DNA of 57,649 nt from Candidatus Bathyarchaeota archaeon (GTDB taxonomy: Archaea; Thermoproteota; Bathyarchaeia; 40CM-2-53-6): the NCBI GenBank assembly GCA_005888735.1, contig VBBN01000033.1, positions 1-57,649 of the forward strand, given 5' to 3'. The notes under the pieces are model-generated. The model saw nothing but the letters and a program-made list of their open reading frames with translations. It did no database searches and was not told the DNA's origin. This document shows positions 1 through 7,960 of this stretch, piece by piece. Each line of letters starts with the position of its first letter. The stretch's first letter is position 1. The position numbers and the translations under genes were made by a program.

Positions 1-1958
1 GTCTGAACTGGGTAGGGCTTCATCAACGGGTAACGGTCCAGACCGAAAGGTGTGTCTCCAATACCGTCTGGGCCTGTGCACACCTCCTGCTGGGGTCCCC
101 CGCAATTGTCTGTAGCGTTATAGTTCCACCAGAAATTGCCCCCGCTGGGGTAGCCATAGTCCCATGAGTCATAGCTACCCTTGTAATCCATTCCTTGGTA
201 AGCTCCTCCTGCAAAATCGCCTCCTCCGAGGAAGTTGTTGTGGTAGACTAGCATGTTGCTTGAGACATAGAACTGAATTCCATTACCTGCGGTAATGTTG
301 TTGCCGGTAACCGTCACATGGTCAGAGTTGAAGGCTAGAACGCCGAACCGGCTTATGTTTGACAGGGTATCATTGATGATTGTTGCTCCGTGGACGTTTG
401 ATAGAACAATCCCTTCAATCACGCCGCCGATCTGGAGGTTACTGGCCTGAAAGTTCATGCAGTTGACCACTATTAGTTGTCCGACAGGGATCCCGTTGAT
501 ACTCGTTCCAGAGCATCCCTCGAAATAATAGATTGGCTTGCCATTGACCAGGTTGTCCGTTGTAATGGTATTGGAGCTGAGTTGAGCAAGGCCGTAGACC
601 ATGGTGTTGGAGGGGCAACAGTCAGCTATAGTGGGTGGATGGAGGTCGATCCCCTGCCCGGAGAAAATATTGCCGGATATGGTGGTCTGGGTAACATTTG
701 CGCCATCGTTAATCTCGATGCCCCTATCTGTTCCGGGTCCGAACTGATTGATCTCTATTAGCGCTCCTACCGTTGAGGCCGCTCCATAGCCCTCCAGAAA
801 TAGCCCGTAGACCCCATCTTGGACGAACTTGTTTCCAGAAACGACCATGCCGGTAGTCCCGAAGGATTCCATTCCATTGACACAAGGAGAAAGTGTATTT
901 CTAGAGACAACGATGCTCGTGGAGGAATGAATGCTCATACACGGGCCTGCAACTTGTGTTTCCCCTCCACCCCCCGATGACATGTAGATGGGTTGAACCG
1001 AGAGATTGTTTCCTGACAATGTGACATACTTAGAGCCTTCAACGGTGATGCCGGAGCGACCGTCGCTTAGAGTCGAGTTCTCAACCCGACCGTCTGCAAC
1101 ATTGTAAAGATAGACGTCGGCATCATAGTAGCTGAAGGTATTGATGCTGCCGCTACTACGTACACGCACGTTCCGGATTACGAAATTGGCGTCAGTGTTC
1201 CGCACAAAAATCCCAGAGCCACCGCAACCCGCCCCTGGTTGGCAGAGGTCAATGTCCCAATTTGATATGACATAAGGGTCCGACGCTGTACCCGACCCAC
1301 TCCTAACACCATTGGCATATGTGAAGCCTGAGTTTCCATCGATAAATATGGGAGCGTGCGAGTTAGAGCTGGCAGGCGGGCCCAAAGTAAGTACGAGCTG
1401 TGGTGGGTTGGCTCCTTCCTTCGACGAGTAGTACGCCCCGTCACTACTAGGCGACGAAACCCTAAGGCTCACAATTGAATCGCCGGGGACTACTGAGGTC
1501 AGGTCGACCTCGAACCATTTCCCAGTTGACACGCTTCCGAGGGAAGCGATCGTCTTCGGGCCGGCCGCGGGAGCATTATTCCACGTCACAATTGCCTCCG
1601 ACCAGTTACTGGCCGTTGTGTGGAAGTCTCCTCCCCTGTCCGAAGAGTCTACCTGGAACAAGCGCAGCTTTGCGCTAGTCACCTGACATGAGCCTACTCC
1701 CGTTACAGAGAACCTTAGGAGAAAATCTCTGACAGGGCTTGCGTCGGCGACCAGGGTCGAACTAGTTCCGAGATTGGTCGTGGGCATATCCGGCCTGATG
1801 GTCGCGTCGTCCGTGGGGCGAAAGACCAACGTCGTCGAGCAATCAGTAGCTCTCGCAGGAGCAAGCAAGGAGACAGCTGAGAGTATCAATAGACAGGCTA
1901 CTAGCAGGGCTGACGGCTTGCGAGCTGGGAGATACTGGTGAATATGAATACTGCCCAC
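1..1958 (-). CDS. Secreted DNRLRE-domain / right-handed beta-helix protein (3' end cut by window)
   Basis: Reading the minus strand from a GTG at 1958 gives an open frame of about 650 codons that leaves the window at base 1. Residues about 10-32 form a signal peptide (hydrophobic core, APARA then TDC). The next ~150 residues look like a DNRLRE/CBM96-type beta-sandwich (ATIRPDMPTTNLGTSSTL, then LLRF, WNNAP, WFEVDLTSVV), usually found in secreted or surface proteins. From about residue 175 the frame is rich in short Asn/Gly turns and NN.. rungs typical of NosD-like parallel beta-helices (PF13229 type), and it approaches the edge with GIGDTPFGLDRYPLM, a common closing segment of such helices, so only a short tail is probably missing. 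Likely exported, polysaccharide-binding or -cleaving; substrate unknown. The start is chosen because it immediately precedes the signal peptide and an in-frame stop lies just upstream. Confidence 0.85.
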   Translation of the reverse strand, partial: MGSIHIHQYLPARKPSALLVACLLILSAVSLLAPARATDCSTTLVFRPTDDATIRPDMPTTNLGTSSTLVADASPVRDFLLRFSVTGVGSCQVTSAKLRLFQVDSSDRGGDFHTTASNWSEAIVTWNNAPAAGPKTIASLGSVSTGKWFEVDLTSVVPGDSIVSLRVSSPSSDGAYYSSKEGANPPQLVLTLGPPASSNSHAPIFIDGNSGFTYANGVRSGSGTASDPYVISNWDIDLCQPGAGCGGSGIFVRNTDANFVIRNVRVRSSGSINTFSYYDADVYLYNVADGRVENSTLSDGRSGITVEGSKYVTLSGNNLSVQPIYMSSGGGGETQVAGPCMSIHSSTSIVVSRNTLSPCVNGMESFGTTGMVVSGNKFVQDGVYGLFLEGYGAASTVGALIEINQFGPGTDRGIEINDGANVTQTTISGNIFSGQGIDLHPPTIADCCPSNTMVYGLAQLSSNTITTDNLVNGKPIYYFEGCSGTSINGIPVGQLIVVNCMNFQASNLQIGGVIEGIVLSNVHGATIINDTLSNISRFGVLAFNSDHVTVTGNNITAGNGIQFYVSSNMLVYHNNFLGGGDFAGGAYQGMDYKGSYDSWDYGYPSGGNFWWNYNATDNCGGPQQEVCTGPDGIGDTPFGLDRYPLMKPYPVQ

Positions 1959-2509
1959 GACAAATGGGTGGAAATTATCATGAATAAAAAGTTAGCTCCA
2001 AAAGAGTATCCGGTGATATCCAAAGATAACCATGCCCAGCCCCGGCCTTCTCAAACCTCAGCCAATGAGCTACTCCGCCAAAGTGATTGGAAATAAGACC
2101 AGAATTTGCAAGATTCGCGGCACAAACCCTGTCGCGATGAGTAGTCTCCCTGGAAGACTCCAAACATGCTGTGGAAAACGAGAGTTGACTCTTCTATCGA
2201 GTTTAGAAAAGGAAAGGGAGGAGTTTGGAAATCCATGGTATAAAGTCGGTGGCCAGCCACGGGTCTCCTCCGGCCTACCACAGTCCGGACTCGAAGAGTA
2301 CCGCAGCTAGGCGAAAGTAATCAAGACCAAAACCGGTGGGATTTACGCCTCGTGACGCGGTTTTGTACTCCCACTTTTTTCCACATTTGCTACCCACATC
2401 TCCTGTCTCTTGCTACAATGATGCGATCGTCCCTACCATTTTTCATATTCGAACAAGGCCTTGGTAGCCCGGGGAAGACTCCTTGAGGTCAATATACTGC
2501 ATCGCTCAG
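1959..2509. other. Gene-free stretch upstream of the beta-helix gene
   Basis: About 550 bases with only short overlapping frames on both strands that look like no protein to me. It must contain the promoter of the leftward beta-helix gene, but I cannot single out a clear TATA element. No repeat array or RNA gene is evident. Confidence 0.4.
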
Positions 2510-2710
2510 TCAGATCTTGATGAAGGCGATGTTGACAGGGGAAGGATACGCCTTCCTGTAGAACTCGATAATATCCGCGACAGTCCTACCCAACCAGCCC
2601 TTCTCGCCCCGATGCCTCGTCACGCTTAAGGCTCGAAGATACATGTTGTCCTGGTCACCAATGAAACTTCCGGCTGGAATCAAGAAAACGATCGGGGTCT
2701 GCCCTGAGTG
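2510..2710 (-). pseudogene. C-terminal fragment of an unrecognised protein
   Basis: On the minus strand a 66-codon frame runs from just after a stop at 2711-2713 to a TGA at 2510-2512. Its composition is protein-like (PIVFLIPAGSFIGDQDN, then GWLGRTVADIIEFYRKAYP and NIAFIKI). It has no convincing start: the first usual codons are a TTG at 2683 and an ATG at 2644, both inside the smooth part. It looks like the tail of a longer gene whose front has been lost, but a 44-57 residue intact small protein is possible. Family not recognised. Confidence 0.35.
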
Positions 2711-3134
2711 TCAGAACGAGTTGTATTTCAAATGGGGACGTTTCTCCTCCAAGCCCTTACCGGTAGGAGAATGTTGTAAAAGGGAATTGAATCGAATCCT
2801 CTCGGGAGAGAGACCCAAGACAGACCAGACATTCTGATTCCACGGGCTATGACGCAGTACTACGCGTGAAGTTACTCTTTACCATTGTACATACCATTAT
2901 GCGAGTATTGTAAGAGCGCGCGTGTCTCATTATCCTGTCAATGGCAGCAGAGGCACAATGATCGGTAACAGGCTTCAGGCCTACTATGAGAAAGTGGCAT
3001 GGCTTGTCAGGGAAAGGATTGTTGTCTACTGGGGGACCGTCTAGAGTATTGGCCGGGAAAAATTTCAACCGTTTCCAACTAAAGAGATTCCTAACCCCCT
3101 GGACAGTAAGGATTGATAGCCAACCGAGGAATGT

Positions 3135-3602
3135 GTGCGTGACTTGGATTTCGAAGCAGGTGCGCAAGGCAAATCCAGAAGACTGAGAAGGATCGCACCA
3201 TCTCTTCTTGGGTTCTTTGGCAGTGTCACAGCTTTGCTCTACTCCCTGGCTCTTATAGGTAACAACGGAGAAGGATGCTCCTGCAGCTGGGCATTCATTC
3301 AGACCTTTGTGGGATGGCCAATGTTAGCCGGCAGCGTCATAGGATTTACTGGGTCTGGCCTCTATCCGGCATTAAGACGGACCAGTGGGGTACTGCTGTT
3401 AATGGCAGGCACTCTAGTGACTCCTCTAGCCTTGTTTGTCGCATTTGGTTCATGGCCCGACCTTGGCGCACTCTTTCTTGTCGGTATTTTCTTTGCGCCG
3501 AGCTTTCTAGCGAGCTTCTTGCTACTACTTGCTGGACTGCTTAGCTTCAAGAAAACTCGCCATTTAATCAAGAAATGGCGCGATGGCGGCTGGATACCCT
3601 GA
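3135..3602 (+). CDS. Small integral membrane protein
   Basis: A 155-residue protein starting at GTG. After a basic N-terminus (GKSRRLRRI) there are four hydrophobic stretches, at about residues 22-42, 52-75, 80-103 and 107-132, and a basic C-terminal tail (KKTRHLIKKW), so a four-helix membrane protein is likely. A Cys pair (CSCSW, about residue 48) sits in the first loop. I do not recognise the family and see no catalytic motif. It stands alone between decayed sequence and the tRNA. Confidence 0.7.
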   Translation: MRDLDFEAGAQGKSRRLRRIAPSLLGFFGSVTALLYSLALIGNNGEGCSCSWAFIQTFVGWPMLAGSVIGFTGSGLYPALRRTSGVLLLMAGTLVTPLALFVAFGSWPDLGALFLVGIFFAPSFLASFLLLLAGLLSFKKTRHLIKKWRDGGWIP

Positions 3603-3711
3603 GTAGAATGTTGCCTGATGATCATGACTGTCAGAGAGCAACACCTCTTCTGCGAAAAGTCTCGAGATCTACCAGGTTTCTCATCCCTGGAATACAGTCG
3701 TGGCTAGCCAA

Positions 3712-3852
3712 TGGTAGCCCGGGGGAGATTCGAACTCCCGTCAGCAGGTAACCCCTACCCCAAATGAGAGGGATCCAGAGCCCACTAGGAGCGCCATAGG
3801 CGAATCTGGCCCGAAACGCCCATGCTATGCTAGACCACTACACCACCGGGCT
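3712..3852 (-). tRNA. Intron-containing tRNA with encoded CCA, probably tRNA-Gln
   Basis: On the minus strand the ends form a perfect 7-bp acceptor stem (AGCCCGG with CCGGGCT), followed by A73 and a genomically encoded CCA. A D-arm (GTGTAGTGGTCTAGCAT) follows the 5' stem, and the T-arm GGGAG-TTCGAAT-CTCCC precedes the 3' stem. The gene is 141 nt, about 65 nt more than a mature tRNA, so one or more archaeal introns lie in the anticodon region; CCAGA/TCTGG and CCTCT/AGGGG hairpins are visible inside the extra sequence. A1-U72 with A73 resembles archaeal tRNA-Gln, and both CTG (in CTCTGGA) and TTG (in ATTTGGG) occur, but I could not fold a clean anticodon stem, so the anticodon is uncertain. Confidence 0.82.
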
Positions 3853-3911
3853 ACGGAGCACACGGCCTCCCCGCAAGAGCAATAAGAGTTGAGCGGCGGA
3901 ACCCGAACTAG

Positions 3912-3921
3912 CCTATATACT
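3912..3921 (-). promoter_or_regulatory. TATA element for the tRNA
   Basis: The minus strand reads GTATATAGGC about 60 nt upstream of the first tRNA base. TATATA is nearly symmetrical, so it could also serve the rightward TFB gene. Confidence 0.4.
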
Positions 3922-3930
3922 TGTCGAAAA

Positions 3931-3940
3931 GCTTAAATAT
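3931..3940 (+). promoter_or_regulatory. TATA element for TFB
   Basis: GCTTAAATAT is a good archaeal box A. Transcription would begin around 3962-3966, giving the TFB mRNA a leader of roughly 85 nt. Confidence 0.6.
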
Positions 3941-4050
3941 GCTTCACCGACCCCGCTTTCCAGCCCTCCTTAGCTTGGACATTCTCGGGGAATACACCAA
4001 CCGCACAACAGTCTGCTCCCTTCAAGCCTGGAGAGCCAGGACACACTAAG

Positions 4051-4989
4051 ATGGCCGCACCAACACCTGGTCCCGGAAGAAACCCGAGGATACACGTCTG
4101 CCCAGAGTGCGGCAGCCTACACCTCATCGAGGACTTCGACCAGGGAGAGACAATCTGCCAAGACTGCGGCCTGGTGCTCACGGCCAATGCCATGAGCCGC
4201 GGCCCCGAGTGGCGAGCCTTCACCAAGGAGGAGAAGGACGAGCGAGGAAGAGTCGGAATACCCTCAAGCTTCGCCATACATGACAAAGGCCTCAGCACAG
4301 TAATCGACCGAGTCAACCGTGACGCCTACGGCAGACAATTACCGATGGAGACGCGAATGGAGATGCTCCGCCTCCGAAAGTGGCAGATACGAACCCGTGT
4401 TCACTCTAGCAGCGATCGAAACCTAGCACAAGCTATGGCCGAACTCGACCGTCTTACAGACAGACTCCACGTGCCGCCAAACGTCAAAGAAAGCGCAGCT
4501 GTCGTTTACCGCAAGTCCCTCGACAATGGACTAGTCCGTGGACGCTCAATAGCAGCAATAGCAGCAGCCAGCCTCTACGCCGCGTGCCGGAGCTCTGAAA
4601 CACCACGAACACTCAAGAAGGTTGCAAGTGCAAGCAGGATTAAGAAGAAGGATGTTGCCCGCTGCTACAGACTATTATTGCGCGAACTGGAGATGTCGAT
4701 GCCCGTTGAGGATCCGATCCGTTGCATCTCAAAAATAGCCAGCCGCGCCGAAATAACAATGCAGACACAACAGGAGGCGATCAAGGTGCTCAAGGAAGCC
4801 CGCAAGAGAGGAGTTGTGGCGGGCAAAGACCCTATGGGTCTAGCCGCTGCGGCACTCTACGTGGCCTGCGTTCTGACCTCCGAGAAGAAGACTCAGAAGG
4901 AAATAGCTGAGATTGCAAACGTTACAGAGGTCACTGTTCGAAACAGGTACAAAGGACTCAAAGAGTCCCTTGGCCTGGCAACACCGTAG
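4051..4989 (+). CDS. tfb: Transcription initiation factor TFB
   Basis: A 312-residue archaeal TFIIB homologue that bridges TBP on the TATA box and RNA polymerase. The N-terminal zinc ribbon has CPEC (residues ~17-20) and CQDC (~36-39). It is followed by the B-reader/linker (GPEWRAF, then GIPSS) and two cyclin-like repeats at about 115-205 and 210-305; repeat two holds GLAAAALYVACVL and the DNA-contacting helix TEVTVRNRYKGL. Length and order are normal. The ATG at 4051 is chosen because the Zn ribbon begins 16 codons later. It ends two bases from the convergent gene downstream. TACK archaea often carry several TFBs; this one looks fully functional. Confidence 0.96.
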   Translation: MAAPTPGPGRNPRIHVCPECGSLHLIEDFDQGETICQDCGLVLTANAMSRGPEWRAFTKEEKDERGRVGIPSSFAIHDKGLSTVIDRVNRDAYGRQLPMETRMEMLRLRKWQIRTRVHSSSDRNLAQAMAELDRLTDRLHVPPNVKESAAVVYRKSLDNGLVRGRSIAAIAAASLYAACRSSETPRTLKKVASASRIKKKDVARCYRLLLRELEMSMPVEDPIRCISKIASRAEITMQTQQEAIKVLKEARKRGVVAGKDPMGLAAAALYVACVLTSEKKTQKEIAEIANVTEVTVRNRYKGLKESLGLATP

Positions 4990-4991
4990 GC

Positions 4992-5237
4992 TTATCGCAA
5001 GTACTGCCGCATGTTCTGTAGGTTGTTGAACACTGTAGCCCATTGTGGGGCTGGAGGCGGTGTCGTTGTGTACCCGGTCATTGCGATAGAGAATTTGACC
5101 CGTGGGTCCCGTGAGTAGTAGTAGATGATTTCCAGCTTCTTCTTGGGGGTGGCGTTGGAGAGGCTTCTTTTTAATGCGTTAAAGAGGAATTTGTTGAAAA
5201 ATTCTAACTCGATGGAGACGCTGATTCTATCAGACAT
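4992..5237 (-). CDS. Small protein, possibly KEOPS subunit Pcc1-like
   Basis: 81 residues, convergent with TFB. The order beta strand (ISVSIELEF), helix (FNKFLFNALKRSLSNA), beta strands (KLEIIYYY, VKFSIAMTGY) and a closing helix (ATVFNNLQNMRQYL) matches Pcc1, the small dimerisation subunit of the KEOPS complex that makes t6A in tRNA. Sequence identity to classical Pcc1 is weak: the usual SLxPE and LRAxLNSYLR signatures are altered. I therefore give the fold as inference only. The start is the ATG at 5237. Confidence 0.5.
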   Translation of the reverse strand: MSDRISVSIELEFFNKFLFNALKRSLSNATPKKKLEIIYYYSRDPRVKFSIAMTGYTTTPPPAPQWATVFNNLQNMRQYLR

Positions 5238-5626
5238 ACCGTCTACTCACTATTACTATTGACTATGTAGGGGCTATGAGATATTTAGGGCTATCACTTG
5301 GTTCTGGATGCATTCTCCGCCATGGACAGGCCGCTGATACCTCGAGAGAACTACAGCTATCTGGAGGGCACCAAGCGCGTTAAAAGGGCATGGACAACGA
5401 AAATCAGCCCATCCCACCACGCCCCGAATCAATAGCCACTACTCCTCCTGTCCGGTAGAGGTTACAATCCCGCCTTAGGCGGATTCGATGGCTGTTCTTA
5501 CTGGATGTCTAGCTTTGCACGAGAAGCCTACGATAGCTGCTGTCCTAATGCTCGGCTGGTTGTTTTGGTTTCTCTTCTTCCTCTACCTCGGGATTTGACC
5601 ACCTCCATTCATGACTCGATGGCACG
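5238..5626. other. Intergenic region between the Pcc1-like gene and SUI1
   Basis: Nearly 400 bases without a convincing protein. It holds divergent promoters and an imperfect small hairpin around 5467-5487 (AATCCCGCC with GGCGGATT). Nothing else is recognised. Confidence 0.35.
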
Positions 5627-5635
5627 CTTAAATAC
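5627..5635 (+). promoter_or_regulatory. TATA element for SUI1
   Basis: CTTAAATAC lies 60 nt before the SUI1 ATG. A purine-rich AAAGGAG at 5673-5679 precedes the start by about 15 nt and could act as a ribosome binding site. Confidence 0.55.
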
Positions 5636-5694
5636 GCCACTAGCCCCCCGTAATATTGTGGACGATAATCTGAAAGGAGTCTTAGGCCTCTAGA

Positions 5695-6003
5695 ATGGCC
5701 GACGTTTGCTCGACCTGCGGTCTTCCGAAGGACCTCTGCGTCTGCGGCACCATCAGCATGGAGCAGCAGACAGTCAAGGTCCGCATGGAAATGCGAAAAT
5801 GGGGCAAACCCGCAACCATCGTTGAAGGAATAGACGGTAAGAGTGTCAACCTACAAGACCTTGCAACGAAACTCAAGACCTACTGCGCTTGCGGTGGAAC
5901 ATCAAAGAACAACGCCATAATTCTGCAAGGAGACCACCGAGACAAGGTCAAGAAAGTCCTAGTTGGCGCCGGCTTCCCGGAAGCCAGCATAGAACTTCAC
6001 TAG
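5695..6003 (+). CDS. Translation initiation factor SUI1/eIF1 family
   Basis: 102 residues, the usual length of archaeal aIF1. An N-terminal CSTCGLPKDLCVC motif is a small zinc knuckle seen in archaeal members. The SUI1 domain follows (VKVRMEMRKWGKPATIVEG, then LKTYCACGGTSKNNAIILQG and KKVLVGAGFPEASI). It acts on the small ribosomal subunit in start-codon selection. The next gene, a zinc ribbon, follows after 16 nt and is probably co-transcribed. Confidence 0.93.
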   Translation: MADVCSTCGLPKDLCVCGTISMEQQTVKVRMEMRKWGKPATIVEGIDGKSVNLQDLATKLKTYCACGGTSKNNAIILQGDHRDKVKKVLVGAGFPEASIELH

Positions 6004-6019
6004 GTGCCCAAATCAGCCA

Positions 6020-6223
6020 TTGTCCTCACTACGCGAAGTCATCCGCTCAATCAGGAAAAGGGGAAACGGCCCGCTGGCTTGTCCTAGATGCGGCTCGCCC
6101 GTGCGAACATCCAGAACTATGCTTGAGGGATGGATAGTCCCAAACAGGTACCTCTGCGCAACGTGCGGCTACGCAGGGTTCATCGCCATTGAAGAGGATC
6201 CAAGCTCTTCATCGGGACCCTAG
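6020..6223 (+). CDS. Small zinc-ribbon protein
   Basis: 67 residues from a TTG start. CPRCG (residues ~21-25) and CATCGY (~46-51) form a classical zinc ribbon. The domain is small and lacks any catalytic extension. It sits directly behind SUI1, so a role in translation or RNA binding is a reasonable guess, but the family is not identified. Confidence 0.72.
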   Translation: MSSLREVIRSIRKRGNGPLACPRCGSPVRTSRTMLEGWIVPNRYLCATCGYAGFIAIEEDPSSSSGP

Positions 6224-6246
6224 CCCTCACTCGGAACGCGTCAGAG

Positions 6247-7236
6247 CTAGTTAAGAGTCTGGGCGGACACGACTCGAGCTTTCCTGTCAGCTTTCCACAC
6301 GTCAACTGTCAGCTTCAATCCTTGATCCAGCGTAAACTTCGGCCTCCAGCCCAGCTCACGGGTTATCTTGGAACTGTCCAGGACTAGGTATACTGGGTCC
6401 TGGGAGCTGGGTCTTTGCGGATAACCGGGCGGATAGGACCCGAAAACTATCTTGCCTGAGAACCCCGTCAGATTCGATAGGCGTTTTGCAAGGTCGGCAT
6501 TGGTCACCGGGTTTCCAGGGGACACATTGTAAACCTGTCCCACCGCCTTTGGACTGCTAGCCGCCTCGACATAGGCGGTCACGTGATCCTCGGCGTACAT
6601 GTAGTCTCGGACCGAGTCTGGGGTGCCCAGATAACATGTCTCGCCAGCCAGCATTTTCGAGATCAAGTATTCAACTAGGAAACCGCTTTCACCCGTCCGG
6701 CCGTAACTGTTAATCGGTCGGAGGACGGTTCCATTGAGATGGTATACCTTGCTCGCCATTTGGACGTATTGGTCTGCGGCTACCTTCGTCACCGCATATG
6801 GCGACGCAGGGCTTAGCAACGCATCTTCCCTTATCGGTCTGTCTCCACCTTGCCAACCGTAAACCTCAGCAGTCGAGGCTACGATTAGCCGAGAATTCGG
6901 AGACTCACCAAGTATCGCGTGAACCAAGTTGACCGTACCGTCAAAGTTCGCGGTAATGTAGGGGTATGGATCATCGAAGGAAAGCCGGACAGGCGTCAAC
7001 GCGCCAAGATGGAAAACAACGTTGGGCTCAGAAGTTTGTACTGCGGAGAGAACCGAGTGATACCTTCCAAGGTCACCTTCCACCAAGTGAATTTGTGAAC
7101 CGATCTGCCGGAGCCTCGATAGTTCCCTCTCAGAGGAATGTCTTACCAAGCCGTAAACCGTGTCGCCGCTTGCGACCAGTCTCGCCGCCAGTCTCGAACC
7201 GATGAATCCAGTTATCCCTGTTATCAGCGCCTTCGT
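6247..7236 (-). CDS. NAD-dependent sugar-nucleotide epimerase/dehydratase
   Basis: An extended short-chain dehydrogenase of the GalE/RmlB/GMD type acting on NDP-sugars. The NAD-binding GITGFIGSRL lies at the very N-terminus, and the catalytic STAEVYG and YAVTK (Tyr-x3-Lys) lie further on. Residues after that match the substrate-binding part (SFDDPYPYITANFDG, LRPINSYG, RDYMYAEDH). The glycine-rich motif lies upstream of the first ATG/GTG/TTG; the frame here begins between a stop at about 7260 and that motif, and the natural place for the start is an ACG at 7236 (or CTG at 7227). It overlaps the upstream nucleotidyltransferase by about 13 nt and is the last gene of a leftward glycosylation operon. 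Confidence 0.88.
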   Translation of the reverse strand, partial: TKALITGITGFIGSRLAARLVASGDTVYGLVRHSSERELSRLRQIGSQIHLVEGDLGRYHSVLSAVQTSEPNVVFHLGALTPVRLSFDDPYPYITANFDGTVNLVHAILGESPNSRLIVASTAEVYGWQGGDRPIREDALLSPASPYAVTKVAADQYVQMASKVYHLNGTVLRPINSYGRTGESGFLVEYLISKMLAGETCYLGTPDSVRDYMYAEDHVTAYVEAASSPKAVGQVYNVSPGNPVTNADLAKRLSNLTGFSGKIVFGSYPPGYPQRPSSQDPVYLVLDSSKITRELGWRPKFTLDQGLKLTVDVWKADRKARVVSAQTLN

Positions 7237-7940
7237 TTTCTTGCCACTCCTTGCATTTCACGATCAGCCTCTTCGAGCTCTCTTAGCGAATTGACGGTTG
7301 TGAAGGATCCCTTGTGTATGTATGCCTTCAACTTCCTCTTCTTCGCGAGCCTCGGAAACGTGGTTTTCTCAACATCCCCCTTTACAGGAAGATGGGCGAG
7401 GATGCTTCTCTGAAAGACGTAAACCCCCGAGGATGAGTAAATGTTCTCCATGAGCGGTTTCTCCTGAAAACCCGTACAGTAGCCTTCTCTGTCCGTGAGG
7501 ACCAATCCAAAAGGAAGTCTGGGATGCACAACGGCCAGGGTTGCCATCGCGTCTCCCCTCGCGTGCAACCTATACATCGCCATAAGGTTAAGGTCAGTAA
7601 TTTGGTCGCCGTTAAGAGCAAAGAAACAGTCATCATTTACATACCTGCTGACGGCGAGTCTGAAACCCTCCCCCGTTCCACCCTCCACCGAGTGAACGCT
7701 GTATCGAATGCTTGCACCGAACCTGCTGCCGTTCCCGAAGTAGCGGGTTATCTTCTCTTTCAAATAGGCGACGCCAATCACCAGGTCGGTCACACCGTTT
7801 ACCTTCAGCCATTCTATCACCCATTGCAGAAGCGGCTTGTTGGCGACCTTCACCAGGCCCTTAGGGATGTCGTTCGTGAGGGGTCTGAGGCGGGACCCTG
7901 CACCTCCTGAAAGAATCACAGCGGTTGACGGGTGATCCAA
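7224..7940 (-). CDS. Sugar-phosphate nucleotidyltransferase
   Basis: A 238-residue NDP-sugar pyrophosphorylase that makes an activated sugar from NTP and a sugar 1-phosphate. The nucleotide-binding signature VILSGGAGSRLRPLT is near the N-terminus, followed by PKGLVKVANKPLLQW. The metal site is LNGDQITD at about 112-119, and FQEKP lies at about 166-170. It lacks the C-terminal left-handed beta-helix found in GlmU-like versions. It lies 20 nt after the glycosyltransferase and overlaps the epimerase, which probably modifies its product. Confidence 0.9.
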   Translation of the reverse strand: MDHPSTAVILSGGAGSRLRPLTNDIPKGLVKVANKPLLQWVIEWLKVNGVTDLVIGVAYLKEKITRYFGNGSRFGASIRYSVHSVEGGTGEGFRLAVSRYVNDDCFFALNGDQITDLNLMAMYRLHARGDAMATLAVVHPRLPFGLVLTDREGYCTGFQEKPLMENIYSSSGVYVFQRSILAHLPVKGDVEKTTFPRLAKKRKLKAYIHKGSFTTVNSLRELEEADREMQGVARKRRR

Positions 7941-7960
7941 GAGGTGCAGATTTCTCCAGG

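Noticed and set aside
2643-2837. Plus-strand 64-codon frame with CPEC and CC residues
   Set aside because: It overlaps the better-looking minus-strand fragment at 2510-2710 and has no promoter or neighbour support; could still be real.
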